A stretch of 64,000 bases of DNA. It comes from Actinospineispora eucalypti (lineage in GTDB: Bacteria; Actinomycetota; Actinomycetes; Mycobacteriales; Pseudonocardiaceae). Under the pieces are notes generated by a model. The model had not been told where the DNA came from and made no database searches. It saw only the letters and a list, made by a program, of their open reading frames with translations. The position numbers and the translations under genes are program-made. Below are positions 32,652 to 41,739 of the stretch, in pieces. The first letter of the stretch is position 1, and every line of letters begins with the position of its first letter. The stretch spans positions 186,001 through 250,000 of the forward strand of contig JACHMT010000007.1 of the NCBI GenBank assembly GCA_014208095.1, written 5' to 3'.

Positions 32652-33866
32652 CTATGCGCGCAGCGCGTCGATGGGGTGCAGCCTGGACGCCCGGACCGCC
32701 GGGTAGACCCCGGCGAGCAGACCGATCACCAGGCTGATGCCGAATGCCCCGGCGACGGTCGCCGGAGATACGTGGGCCTCACCGACCTCGGGCAGCCAGA
32801 GGGGCACGAACCTCGCCGCCAGGAAGGTCAGCCCGACGCCCAACGCGGCGCCGAGCAGCCCGCCCATTCCGGCGAGCACCAAAGCCTCCGCGAGAAACTG
32901 CTTCATGATTGAGCTGCGGCGCGCGCCGATTGCCTTGCGAATACCGATTTCGGCGGTCCGGTTCTTCACCGTGACCATCATGACGTTCGCGACCCCGATA
33001 CCACCGACGATCAACGACAACGTACCGATGATGTAGGTCAGCCAGGTCAGCACGCTGAGGTAATTGTTGATCCGTTTGATCTCCGACGTCATCGGGGCCA
33101 CATCGAAGTCCCGGAAACCCGGTTCCTTGACGTTGTGCCGTTGGTCCATGACCTCGTTGAGCACGTTGACCGCCGCCGGAACCTGGTCGATGGTATTCGC
33201 CATCACCCCGAAGCCGTTGAGGTTCTCGCCGCCACCCATGACCATTCGGGAGGTGTTCAGGGGCATCATGACGAAATGGTCCATGTTGTCGCCGGCATAG
33301 CCGAACACGCCGATCACCTTCATGGTGAACCGGCCGACCTGGATTTCTTTTCCGAGGGCGTCACCGGTATTGCCGTAGAAGAGCTGGTTGACCACCCGGC
33401 GGCCGATGACCACGACCTTCGCCTTTTCTTCGTTGTCGTCCGCGTTGAACATCCGACCGGCGACGACCTTCATGTTCCTGACCTTGAGGAAGCTCTCGCT
33501 CGAGCTATTCACCGAGGCCTTCATCGTCTGGCCCTCGTACTTCACGATCCCGCTGCCGAAGCGGTTCGGCGCCACATCGGAATAGCCGCCGCGCTCCCCG
33601 GCGGCGATCACCGCCTGCAGGTCCGACTCGGTGATGGGCCGGGCGCCATTGCCGCCGGGCATCGCGGCGGTCACCTTGGAGACAATGATCATTCGGTTGA
33701 GGTCGCCGAACTGTTCGGCAAAACCGTCACGCACTCCGTTGGACAACCCGACCAGGACGATGACGACCGCGACTCCGGCGACAATGCCCAGCGTCGTCAA
33801 TGCGGTTCGCAACCGGGCCGCCCGCATACTCCGCAACGCGATGCGTACCGCTTCGTAACCCTGCAT
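32652..33866 (-). CDS. MacB-like FtsX permease 2
   Basis: A 404-aa paralogue of the downstream permease with the same order: N-terminal helix (RTALTTLGIVAGVAVVIVLV), extracytoplasmic MacB_PCD-like domain, and FtsX helices with NRTAEIGIRKAIGARRSSIMKQFLAEA and terminal HPIDALRA. The two probably form a heterodimeric channel. GGGAG lies upstream of the ATG, and a good iron box (33915-33933) 50 bp further, so this gene may begin its own iron-controlled transcript. The missing ATP-binding subunit must be supplied from elsewhere. Confidence 0.85.
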   Translation of the reverse strand: MQGYEAVRIALRSMRAARLRTALTTLGIVAGVAVVIVLVGLSNGVRDGFAEQFGDLNRMIIVSKVTAAMPGGNGARPITESDLQAVIAAGERGGYSDVAPNRFGSGIVKYEGQTMKASVNSSSESFLKVRNMKVVAGRMFNADDNEEKAKVVVIGRRVVNQLFYGNTGDALGKEIQVGRFTMKVIGVFGYAGDNMDHFVMMPLNTSRMVMGGGENLNGFGVMANTIDQVPAAVNVLNEVMDQRHNVKEPGFRDFDVAPMTSEIKRINNYLSVLTWLTYIIGTLSLIVGGIGVANVMMVTVKNRTAEIGIRKAIGARRSSIMKQFLAEALVLAGMGGLLGAALGVGLTFLAARFVPLWLPEVGEAHVSPATVAGAFGISLVIGLLAGVYPAVRASRLHPIDALRA

Positions 33867-33914
33867 CGAAGTGCTCCCTAGCCCCGTAGGTCGACGCCGC
33901 CCCCCACCGCGAAG

Positions 33915-33933
33915 TAAAGACAGCCTAACTTAA
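33915..33933 (-). promoter_or_regulatory. Iron box before the permease pair
   Basis: On the minus strand TTAAGTTAGGCTGTCTTTA matches 14 of 19 consensus positions. It overlaps the stop codon of the C-domain gene and lies 49 bp upstream of permease 2, giving an internal iron-regulated promoter in the synthetase operon. Confidence 0.65.
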
Positions 33934-35375
33934 TATATGGCCACGCCCCGGCGCGACAAGGTGTGGCGCTCGCTAAGTCCAGAGAGCCGCATTTGTGGCT
34001 CCTCCGTGACCTTGGCCAGGAGCCGGCGGAAGTCGGCGAGCAGCTCGTCGACCCGGGCCGGGGAGAACAACCGGGCGGCGTAGGTCGCCTCGACCCGCAT
34101 CTGGCCGTCCACCAGGAAGATCTCCACCGCCAGGTCGTGCTGGTAGGTGCCGTTGTGGATGTTGCGCCAACTCGTCCGCAGGCCGGGGAACACCGGGCCG
34201 GCCATGCCCTGCGCGAGATAGAGCAGCCGCACGTTGAACGGGTCGCCGTCCGGCCGCTGCTGGGCGACCACATCGCGGTAGGGCATGTCCTGGTGATCCA
34301 GCCCGTCGCCGCTGACCCGGTCCGCCCGGTCCACCAGCTCGACGAAGGACGGATCGCCCGAGCAGTCCAGCCGCAGCACCAGCGTGTTCCCGAAGTTGCC
34401 CACCAGGGCGCGCAACGCCGCGCCGTCCCGGTTCATCGCGGCCGAGCCGATGGGCAGGTCGACGCGGCCGCAGTGGCGGTACAGCAGCGCGCCGAACGCG
34501 GCGAGCACCACCGCGAACACGGTGACCCGCCGCTCGCCGGCCAGCGTCGTCACCGACCGGGTCTCGGCCGCATCCAGCAGGATCGACCGCCGGCCGCCCA
34601 CTCCCGGCTCCGCGCTCGCCGCCTCGTCGGCCGGCAGCGGTAGCGGACCGGGCAGGCCGGCCAGCTGCCGCCGCCAGTACTCCTGGTCGGCCGGCCGCGC
34701 CGGGGCGCTCGCCCGCGCCGCCGCGACGTCCCCGTACTGCAGGGTGAGCGGCTCGGGCGCCCGGTCGCTCGCGCCGGTGGCCAGCGCGTAGCCGAGCGAC
34801 AGCTCGGCCGAGATCACCGGCCAGCACCCGCCGTCCCACACGATGTGGTGCACCGCGAGCACCAGCCCGTACGCCCCCTCACCGGCGTCGCGGAAGATCA
34901 CCGCGCGCAGCGGCCACTCCTCGGCCAGGTCGAACCGGTGCCCGGCCAGCTCGGAGATCAGCCGCTCGGCCGAGCCGCCCCCGGGGAGGTCGACCAACGG
35001 GGTGAGCCGTTCCGCGTCCTCCGGTGCGGGGTCGATTCGCTGGTAGGGCCGGCCGTCACGGTCGAGCGGGTAACGGGTGCGCAGGACCTCGTGCCGCGCG
35101 ACCAGTGACAGCAGCGCGGCCCGCAGGGCCGGGACGTCCAGCTCGCCCTCGATGGCCAGGTGGATGCAGACGTTGTACGCGGCGCCGGTGACGTCGGCCC
35201 GATGGGCCGCCCAAGTTGCGTGCTGCGCCGGTGACAGGGGTGCCCGGTCGCGGTCCGGCCGGGGCACGATCTCCCGCTCCGGCGGGCGATCCTCCGCGAC
35301 CCCCGCCGCCATGAGCCGCTTGGACATCAGCGCGGCGCGACGCCCGGCAGAGCCGCCGGGCCCGGAAACTCGCAT
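33930..35375 (-). CDS. Stand-alone NRPS condensation-domain protein
   Basis: A 481-aa protein consisting of one condensation-type domain: LSPAQHATWAAHR, RHEVLRTRY, HHIVWDGG (HHxxxDG intact, about residue 165), GNFGNTLVLRLD and HQDMPYRDVV. No A or T domain is attached. It could condense the salicyl-thiazolinyl chain from NRPS-C with the NRPS-A residue, or act as an interface-type C domain that helps a siderophore beta-hydroxylase find its carrier. Its N-terminal RRAALMSKRLMAAGV resembles the start of NRPS-A. I prefer ATG 35375 with AGGTGG 9 bases upstream; a GTG at 35387 is possible. First gene of the minus-strand synthetase operon, behind an iron box. Confidence 0.85.
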   Translation of the reverse strand: MRVSGPGGSAGRRAALMSKRLMAAGVAEDRPPEREIVPRPDRDRAPLSPAQHATWAAHRADVTGAAYNVCIHLAIEGELDVPALRAALLSLVARHEVLRTRYPLDRDGRPYQRIDPAPEDAERLTPLVDLPGGGSAERLISELAGHRFDLAEEWPLRAVIFRDAGEGAYGLVLAVHHIVWDGGCWPVISAELSLGYALATGASDRAPEPLTLQYGDVAAARASAPARPADQEYWRRQLAGLPGPLPLPADEAASAEPGVGGRRSILLDAAETRSVTTLAGERRVTVFAVVLAAFGALLYRHCGRVDLPIGSAAMNRDGAALRALVGNFGNTLVLRLDCSGDPSFVELVDRADRVSGDGLDHQDMPYRDVVAQQRPDGDPFNVRLLYLAQGMAGPVFPGLRTSWRNIHNGTYQHDLAVEIFLVDGQMRVEATYAARLFSPARVDELLADFRRLLAKVTEEPQMRLSGLSERHTLSRRGVAIY

Positions 35376-35490
35376 GTCGGCAACCACCTACGTCCACCAA
35401 GTCGGATTCGCCCAGGGCCGCAATCGCGCCCGGCGGCACGGAAACCGGCTGCCCCAGCCGGCGTGAGCAAAGTCGCCCCCCGGCCGGAAC

Positions 35491-35509
35491 AAAGGATAGG
35501 CTAGCTTCA
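35491..35509. promoter_or_regulatory. Iron box between C-protein and binding protein genes
   Basis: AAAGGATAGGCTAGCTTCA matches 13 of 19 consensus positions with the core TAGGCTA intact. It lies in the divergent gap, 116 bp from the C-protein start and 83 bp from the lipoprotein start, and could control both directions. Confidence 0.6.
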
Positions 35510-35591
35510 CTTTCTGACACAAGGCATCGACTACCTGACCGGCCCAGTACCCGGCATGATCGGCAGGTCTGTCGGGGAGGAGCGAACCGGA

Positions 35592-36572
35592 ATGTCCTCG
35601 TGGTTGCGCGGAGCCGCCATCCTGCTCATGACGCTGGCGCTGGCCGGGTGCGGGGGCACCGCGCCCGAGCAACCGGCCGCCTCCGCCGACGGCGCGTTCC
35701 CGGTCTCGGTGCAGACCAAGTTCGGCACCACCACGATCAACCGGCGGCCAGTGCGCGTGGTGGCCATGACCTGGGCCGATGCCGACTTCGCGCTCTCGCT
35801 CGGCGTCGTTCCGGTGGGCATCGGCCGGGCCAACTACGCGCCGACCGAGCTCCAGCCGTGGGCCGCCGAGCGGTTCGCCGGGGAGAAGCCGGTCGTGTTC
35901 GACTCCCGGGACGGCGCCCCGGTCGAACGGGTGGCCAGCCTGCGGCCCGACATCATCCTGGCGACCAAGGACTTCCGGCTGGACGACGGCTACGCCCAGC
36001 TCTCCCGGGTCGCCCCGGTGGTCGGCTACCTCAACGGCCCCAACAACGACACCTGGCAGCACAGCCTGCGGGCCGTCGCCACGGCACTGGGCAAGGCCGA
36101 CGAGGGGAAGCGGGTCGTCGACGACACCGAGGGGTGGATGGCCGCCCAGAAGGCGGCCCATCCCGAGCTGGCCGACAAGACCTTCGCCTACGTCATCGCC
36201 GCGGACTCCAGCGCGCTGAACACGGTGAACTCCACCGACGACGTCTCCGCCGGAATCCTCACCGCGTTGGGCCTGCGGCTGTCTCCGACCGTGCTGGGCC
36301 TGCCGACGGGAAGCATCCCCGGGCGCGCGCCGGTCAGCGGGGAGAACCTGGGGGTGGTGGACGCTGACGTGTTGATCGGTGCCGGCACCCAGCCGGGCCT
36401 CGCCGGCCTCGAGCGGCACCCGGTGTTCGTCGCCCTCCCGTCGGTGCGCCGGGGGGCGTTCGTGCCGATCGACAACCAGGTGGCGAATGCGCTGGCCTAC
36501 CCGACGCCGCTGAGCCTGCGTTGGGCGCTGCCCCGGCTCATCCCGCACCTGTCCGACGCGGCCAATCGGTAA
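35592..36572 (+). CDS. Siderophore-binding lipoprotein (FecB/FepB-like)
   Basis: A 326-aa lipoprotein: signal MSSWLRGAAILLMTLALAGC with lipobox LAGC, then a periplasmic-binding fold with RPVRVVAMTWADADFALSLG, SLRPDIILATKDF and a C-terminal lobe ending PLSLRWALPRLIPHL, all typical of Fe(III)-siderophore receptors. It would deliver the ferri-siderophore to the FecCD/FecE importer at 7436-10313. ATG 35592 is chosen for the signal peptide; GGGAGG lies about 11 bases upstream. It is the only plus-strand gene inside the synthetase region and ends directly at a copy of the 33-bp repeat. Confidence 0.9.
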   Translation: MSSWLRGAAILLMTLALAGCGGTAPEQPAASADGAFPVSVQTKFGTTTINRRPVRVVAMTWADADFALSLGVVPVGIGRANYAPTELQPWAAERFAGEKPVVFDSRDGAPVERVASLRPDIILATKDFRLDDGYAQLSRVAPVVGYLNGPNNDTWQHSLRAVATALGKADEGKRVVDDTEGWMAAQKAAHPELADKTFAYVIAADSSALNTVNSTDDVSAGILTALGLRLSPTVLGLPTGSIPGRAPVSGENLGVVDADVLIGAGTQPGLAGLERHPVFVALPSVRRGAFVPIDNQVANALAYPTPLSLRWALPRLIPHLSDAANR

Positions 36573-36604
36573 CGCCGAGAGCAGCGGCAGCGGAACGAGT
36601 ATCG
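36573..36604. repeat. 33-bp repeat, intergenic single copy
   Basis: Directly after the lipoprotein stop, plus-strand GAGAGCAGCGGCAGCGGAAC and flanks match the NRPS-B and MbtH repeat units with about two or three mismatches. It fills nearly all of the 38-bp gap between converging genes. Confidence 0.75.
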
Positions 36605-36610
36605 GCACGG

Positions 36611-38233
36611 TCACGCCGGCTCGATCGAGCCGGCCAGCGCCCGCTTGTCGATCTTGCCGACGCCGGTCACCGGTAGTTTCTCCCGGACCACCAGCCGGTC
36701 CGGAGTGACGAACCGGGCCAGCCCCCGGTCGGCCAGGAAGGCCCGCAGCTCCTTGAGCTTCGGTGGCCGGTCGGCCTCGGCGGACAGCACGACCACGGCG
36801 CAGACCCGCTCGCCGACGCTCTCGTCCGGCAGGCCGAAGACCGCCACCTGGGCGATCGAGGGGTGCTCGGCGAGGTGGTCCTCGAGCATCGTGGCGGACA
36901 CGTTCTCCCCGCCCCGGTTGATCACTTCCTTGCTGCGCCCGGCCACGACGAGGTGTCCGGACGGAAGCCGGCGCACCAGGTCACCGGTCTTGTAGAAGCC
37001 GTCCGGGGTGAACGCGCCGGCGTTGTACGCGTCGGCCCGGAAGTACCCGCGCAGCGTGTACGGCCCCCGGGTGAACAGCTCGCCCACCTCGCCGGGCGGC
37101 ACGTCCGCACCGGTTTCGCCGTCCACCACCCGGATCTCGTCGTCCGGGCACAGCGGCCGGCCCTGGGTGCCGTTGACCAGGTCGGCCGGGTCGTCCAGCC
37201 GGGTGTAGTTGAGCAGGCCCTCGGCCATGCCGAACACCTGCTGCACCCCGCAGCCCAGCTCCGGGGTGACCCGTTCGGCCAGGCCCTGGTCCAGCTTCGC
37301 GCCACCCACCTGGAGCAGCCGCAGGCTGGACCGGTCACTGGTGTCCCAACCGGCCGCCTCGACCCACATCCGGGCCATCGGCGGGACCAGCGCGGTGACC
37401 GTCACCCGTTCCCGCTCGACCAGCCGCAGGCCCACGTCCGGGCTGGGCGCCGGGGCGAGCACCGTGGTGGCACCCGCTCCCAGCGCGCCGAGGAAACCGG
37501 GGCAGGCCAGCGGGAAGTTGTGCGCGATGGGCAGGCAGGCCAGGTAGACGTCCTCGGCGACCAGCCCGCACACCTCGGCGCTGGCCCGCGCGTTGTAGGC
37601 GTAGTCCCGGTGGGTGCGCGGGATCAGCTTGGGTTTGCCCGTGGTGCCACCGGAGATCAACAGCACCGCCACGTCACCCGGGCCGGGCTGGTCCAGCGGC
37701 TCCGGGGCCCGTCCCGGCACAGCATCCGGCAGCGGGGCGAAGTCGCCGGGCTCGCCGGCCACCAGCACGTGCTCCAGCTCCGGCACGGCGGCCCGTACCG
37801 ACGCGGCCAGCCCCCGGTAGTCGAAGCCCTCGTGCCGGTCCGGGATCACGTACGCCCGCGCCTCGGCCAGCCGGACGAAGTGCTCGATCTCCAACTGCCG
37901 GTGCGCGGGCAGCGCCAGCACCGGCACCACGCCCAGACGCAGCAGCCCGAACAGGGTCACCGCGAACTCCGGCACGTTGGGCAGCTGCACCACCACCCGG
38001 TCACCCGCGCGCAGGCCCAGCTCGCGCAGGCCCTGGGCGCGCGCGTCGGCCAGCCGGTTCAGCTCGGCGTAGCTGTACCGGGAGCCGTCCGGGCGGCCGT
38101 CCACCAGCGCGACCGCGTCTCCGGACCGCTCGGCCCACTGCCGCAGCAAGCCGCCCAGCGTCTCGTCCCGCCAGTAGCCCGCCGCCCGGTACCGCTCGGC
38201 GTACTCCTCCGGCCAGGGAGTGAACCCCCTCAC
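36611..38233 (-). CDS. Salicylate-AMP ligase (MbtA/YbtE/PchD type)
   Basis: A 540-aa stand-alone aryl-AMP ligase with ISGGTTGKPKLIPRTH, FGMAEGLLNYTRLDD, YKTGDLVR and catalytic-lysine region GKIDKRAL. In the pocket segment HNFPLACPG the residue equivalent to DhbE Ser240 is Cys, as in salicylate- rather than 2,3-dihydroxybenzoate-specific enzymes. It adenylates salicylate and loads the aryl carrier domain of NRPS-C. The GTG start overlaps the NRPS-C stop by 4 bp. No genes for dihydroxybenzoate synthesis are present, consistent with salicylate. It is last gene of the mbtH - salicylate synthase - NRPS-C - ligase operon. Confidence 0.92.
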   Translation of the reverse strand: MRGFTPWPEEYAERYRAAGYWRDETLGGLLRQWAERSGDAVALVDGRPDGSRYSYAELNRLADARAQGLRELGLRAGDRVVVQLPNVPEFAVTLFGLLRLGVVPVLALPAHRQLEIEHFVRLAEARAYVIPDRHEGFDYRGLAASVRAAVPELEHVLVAGEPGDFAPLPDAVPGRAPEPLDQPGPGDVAVLLISGGTTGKPKLIPRTHRDYAYNARASAEVCGLVAEDVYLACLPIAHNFPLACPGFLGALGAGATTVLAPAPSPDVGLRLVERERVTVTALVPPMARMWVEAAGWDTSDRSSLRLLQVGGAKLDQGLAERVTPELGCGVQQVFGMAEGLLNYTRLDDPADLVNGTQGRPLCPDDEIRVVDGETGADVPPGEVGELFTRGPYTLRGYFRADAYNAGAFTPDGFYKTGDLVRRLPSGHLVVAGRSKEVINRGGENVSATMLEDHLAEHPSIAQVAVFGLPDESVGERVCAVVVLSAEADRPPKLKELRAFLADRGLARFVTPDRLVVREKLPVTGVGKIDKRALAGSIEPA

Positions 38234-41200
38234 GACTGGGCCTCCAGCGCGGCGGCGACCTCCTCGTCGGACATCGCGGCGATCTCGCAGAAGATCTCCG
38301 CGACCTTGTCCAGCCGCCCTTCGCTCGGTTCCGCGCGGCGCATCCGCTCGGCCAGCCCGGCCACCGTGGGCGCGCCGAACAGCATGCGCACCGAGACGCC
38401 GGAGGTGTCCAGCACCTCGCGCAGCTCGCTGACCAGTGCGGTTGCCAGCAGCGAGTCGCCACCGGCGGCGAAGAACTCCTGCGTCACGTCCACCGAGTCC
38501 AGGTCGGCCAGCTGCAGGGTCTCGGCCCAGACCAGCGCGATGGCCTTCTCCAGGTGGTCGCGCGGGGCCACCCGGCCGGCGCCCGACCCGGCCGCCGAGG
38601 CGACCAGCGCGCGCACCGCCTTGCGGTCCACCTTCCCGTTCGCGGTCAGCGGCAGGCGGTCCACCCGCACCACCCGTTCGGGGATCATGTGCGGCGGCAG
38701 CAGATCGGCCAGCCCGGCCTTGACGGCTTCGACCGTGGCGTTCGTGGCCAGCTCGACGCCCGCGCCCAACTGGCCGCCAACCAGCGCGGCGGCCGCCGCG
38801 CGCACCCCGTCGGCCGAGGACAGCGCCGCCTCCACCTCACCCAGCTCCACCCGGAAGCCGCGCACCTTCACCTGGTCGTCACGCCGGCCGAGGAACTCCA
38901 CGTTCCCGCCCGGCCGGTACCGGGCCAGGTCACCGGTGCGGTACCAACGACGGCCGGCGTGCTCCACGAACCGGTCGGCGGTGCGCTCCGGGTCGGCCCG
39001 GTAGCCCCGCGCCACCCCGTCGCCGCCGATCCACAGCTCGCCGGCCACCCAGTCCGGGCAGTCCCGGCCCAGCTCGTCCACCACGCGCAGGGCCACCCCG
39101 CGCAGCGGGCGGCCGTAGGGCACGGACTGCCAGTCGGCCGGCACGTTCTCCGGGTCGACCTCGCACTCCGTGGAGTGGATGGCCGTCTCGGTGGTGCCCC
39201 CGAGGCCGACGAACCGGCAGCCGGGCGCCGCTTCGGCGAGCCGGCCGGGGAGGTCCACACCCACCCGGTCACCGCCGAGCAGCACCACCCGCAGCGAGCG
39301 CAACTGGTCCGTCGCGCCGGCCGCACGCAGCGTGGCGTCCAGCAGCTGCGGCACGCAGTTGAGCACGGTCACCTCGTGCTGGGCGATCAGCCGCGCCCAC
39401 TCCTGCGGGTCCTTGCGGGCGGCCTCGTCGAGCACGACCACCGCTCCGCCCACCGACAGCGGACCGAACAGGTCGAACACGGAGAGGTCGAAGTCCAGCG
39501 CGGACACCCCGAGGGTGCGGTCGGCCGGGCCCAGCCCGTAGCGCTCGCACAGGTCGGAGATGGTGGCCATGGCCGCGCGGTGCGGCACCTCCACGCCCTT
39601 CGGCTCGCCGGTGGACCCCGAGGTGAACAACACGTAGGCCAACCGGTCCGGGTCGCCCGGCACCGACCCGCCCACCGGGTCGGCCTTCAGCGCTTCGGCC
39701 AGCTCGGCCCGGTCCAGCAGCACCCGGAAACCGGCCACCGAGGCGATCCGCTCGGCCCGGGCCGGCGGCTGCTCGATGCCCACCGGCACGTACGCGGCAC
39801 CGGCCGCCAGCGCACCCAGCGCCGCGATCACCTGGTCCGGCCCCTTGGGCAGGGAAACCCCGACCAGGTCACCGGGCACCACCCCGCGCGCGGCCAGCGC
39901 GCCGGCCACCCGCAGCGCCCGCTCAGCCAGCTCGCCGTAGCTCAGCGCGCCGTCCCCCCACAGCACCGCCGGGGCGTCCGGCCGGGTCCGGGCCAGCTCG
40001 AAGAAGCCCTGGTGCAGCGTCCAATCGGTGCCGATTCCGGGCTGCCCGTTGACCCGCTCGCGGATCTCCCTCTGGTCCGCCGGCAGCAGCTCGCCGACCG
40101 GTGCGGTCCAGGTGTCCGCCTCGCTGGCCAGCCCGCGCAGCAGGCCGGCGAACGCGTCGAACATGGCGTCCACGGTGCCCTCGGCGAACTCCCGGGCGCG
40201 GATGTCCCAGTTCACCAGCAGGCCGCCGGAGACCTCGGTGACCTGGGCGTCCAGCAGCACCTGCGGACCCTGGGAGATGATCCACACCGCCTCGCCGAAC
40301 AGCTCGGTGACCTCGGGCGCGAACAGCTCACCCAGGTTCAGCGCGCTGGTGAACACCACCGGCGCCAGCACCTGCTGGCCGCGCAGCCGGGCCAGGTCGC
40401 GCAGCACCTCGACGCCGGAGTGGTCGGCGTGCGCGGCGTCCGCGTGCAGGCGGGACTGGGTGGCGCGCACCCGCTCGGCGAAGCCGAGCGGCTCGGTCAG
40501 GTCCACCGCGAGCAGCACCGAGCTGGTGAAGTCTCCGATCAGCAGCCCGACGTCCGGGTCCACCGGCGCCCGGTCGAACATCGGCACGTTCAGCAGGAAC
40601 CGCTGGTTGCCGCTCCACGCGCCGAGCACCTCGGCGAACGCGGTGGCCACCGAGGCGGCGAGGGTGACCCCGTAGCCCCTGGCGTAGCCGGCCAGCTGCT
40701 CCCACTCGTCGGCCGGCAGCCACACGTGCTTGCGCACCACAATGGGAGGCCCGGCCACCGGGTGGCGCCCCTCGGACCCGCCCGGCCCACCCGCTGCCAG
40801 CGGCAGGTCGGGGGTGCCGGGCAGCTCGTCCAGCCGGGCCCGCCAGTAGCCGGCCGCGCGCTCGGCGGCCTCGGCCCGGGCGGCCGGGCGGCTGGCCAGG
40901 TACTCCCGGTAGCTGTAGCCGATCGGCGGCAGCTCTTCGTCCTCGCCGTTGTACAAAGCGGCGAGTTCGGCGAGCAGCATCCGGTAGCTGACCGCGTCGG
41001 CGGCCACCATGTCCACGTCCAGGTGCAGGCGGGTGCGGCCGTCGGGCAGCAGGGACAGCGCGGTGGCCAGGACCTCGCCCGCCTCGATGTCCAGCATCTG
41101 GTGCGAGTAGGCGTCCCGCACCCGCTCCAGCTCCCGCTCGGCCTCAGCCGGGTCCTGCTCGCGCAGGTCGTGCACGGCCAGCCCCCGCCAGCCGGACTCG

Positions 41201-41739
41201 GCGGCGATCCGCTGCCGGCCGTTGTCGCTGACCCGCACCCGGAGCATGTCGTGCCGGGCCACCAGCCGGTGCAGCGCGTCGGCCAGCCGCTCCGGGTCCA
41301 CCGGGCTGCCGCCAGCGCGCTCGAACTCGGTGTAGAGATGGGCGGCGACACCGCCCAGGCGCTGGTCGGCGTCCCGCCCGACCCAGTAGGCGTGCTGCAT
41401 CAGCGCGAGGTCGAACTCCTCGCCCTCATCCAGCTCTGGGCCAGCTTGGGCGACCGGCTCGGGAGCCACCGCCGCGCTCTTCGCCCGGGACGCCGCGCCG
41501 GCCCGCCGCGCGGCCAGCAGCGCCGACCACGCGTTCAGGGTCGGGTGCTCGGCCAGCTCGGCGAAATCGATCTCCAGGCCTTCCCGCCGCCAGTCCGCGA
41601 CCAGGCGCATCAGCGAAATCGACTCCAGGCCCAGCTCGAACAGGTTCTGGCTGGCCGCGACCTCCTCGGGGGTCTCCTCCAGCAGCTCCGCCAGCTGGGC
41701 ACCCAACTCCTCCGCGACCGCCTCGGCCGGCTTGGTCAC
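38230..41739 (-). CDS. NRPS-C: ArCP-Cy-A-T, hydroxyphenyl-azoline module
   Basis: A 1169-aa protein like the initiating modules of pyochelin and yersiniabactin. Order: aryl carrier (about 10-80, LGLESISLM with Ser about 41), heterocyclisation domain (110-560, DMVAADAVS giving the DxxxxDxxS motif that replaces HHxxxDG), A (570-1045, FTSGSTGEPKG) and T (1070-1140, AGGDSLL). Pocket code read as DLFNLGLIHK, closest to Cys (DLYNLSLIWK), so the product should be a 2-hydroxyphenyl-thiazoline; Ser or Thr giving an oxazoline is less likely but open. No reductase, oxidase or thioesterase is fused, so the ring leaves as thiazoline on the carrier. The GTG start (41739) has GGGGAGG upstream and overlaps the salicylate synthase stop. 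Confidence 0.92.
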   Translation of the reverse strand: MTKPAEAVAEELGAQLAELLEETPEEVAASQNLFELGLESISLMRLVADWRREGLEIDFAELAEHPTLNAWSALLAARRAGAASRAKSAAVAPEPVAQAGPELDEGEEFDLALMQHAYWVGRDADQRLGGVAAHLYTEFERAGGSPVDPERLADALHRLVARHDMLRVRVSDNGRQRIAAESGWRGLAVHDLREQDPAEAERELERVRDAYSHQMLDIEAGEVLATALSLLPDGRTRLHLDVDMVAADAVSYRMLLAELAALYNGEDEELPPIGYSYREYLASRPAARAEAAERAAGYWRARLDELPGTPDLPLAAGGPGGSEGRHPVAGPPIVVRKHVWLPADEWEQLAGYARGYGVTLAASVATAFAEVLGAWSGNQRFLLNVPMFDRAPVDPDVGLLIGDFTSSVLLAVDLTEPLGFAERVRATQSRLHADAAHADHSGVEVLRDLARLRGQQVLAPVVFTSALNLGELFAPEVTELFGEAVWIISQGPQVLLDAQVTEVSGGLLVNWDIRAREFAEGTVDAMFDAFAGLLRGLASEADTWTAPVGELLPADQREIRERVNGQPGIGTDWTLHQGFFELARTRPDAPAVLWGDGALSYGELAERALRVAGALAARGVVPGDLVGVSLPKGPDQVIAALGALAAGAAYVPVGIEQPPARAERIASVAGFRVLLDRAELAEALKADPVGGSVPGDPDRLAYVLFTSGSTGEPKGVEVPHRAAMATISDLCERYGLGPADRTLGVSALDFDLSVFDLFGPLSVGGAVVVLDEAARKDPQEWARLIAQHEVTVLNCVPQLLDATLRAAGATDQLRSLRVVLLGGDRVGVDLPGRLAEAAPGCRFVGLGGTTETAIHSTECEVDPENVPADWQSVPYGRPLRGVALRVVDELGRDCPDWVAGELWIGGDGVARGYRADPERTADRFVEHAGRRWYRTGDLARYRPGGNVEFLGRRDDQVKVRGFRVELGEVEAALSSADGVRAAAAALVGGQLGAGVELATNATVEAVKAGLADLLPPHMIPERVVRVDRLPLTANGKVDRKAVRALVASAAGSGAGRVAPRDHLEKAIALVWAETLQLADLDSVDVTQEFFAAGGDSLLATALVSELREVLDTSGVSVRMLFGAPTVAGLAERMRRAEPSEGRLDKVAEIFCEIAAMSDEEVAAALEAQS

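Noticed and set aside
36611..38233. 2,3-Dihydroxybenzoate-AMP ligase
   Set aside because: The pocket has Cys at the position equivalent to DhbE Ser240, and no isochorismatase or dihydroxybenzoate dehydrogenase is in the cluster, only an MbtI-type salicylate synthase.
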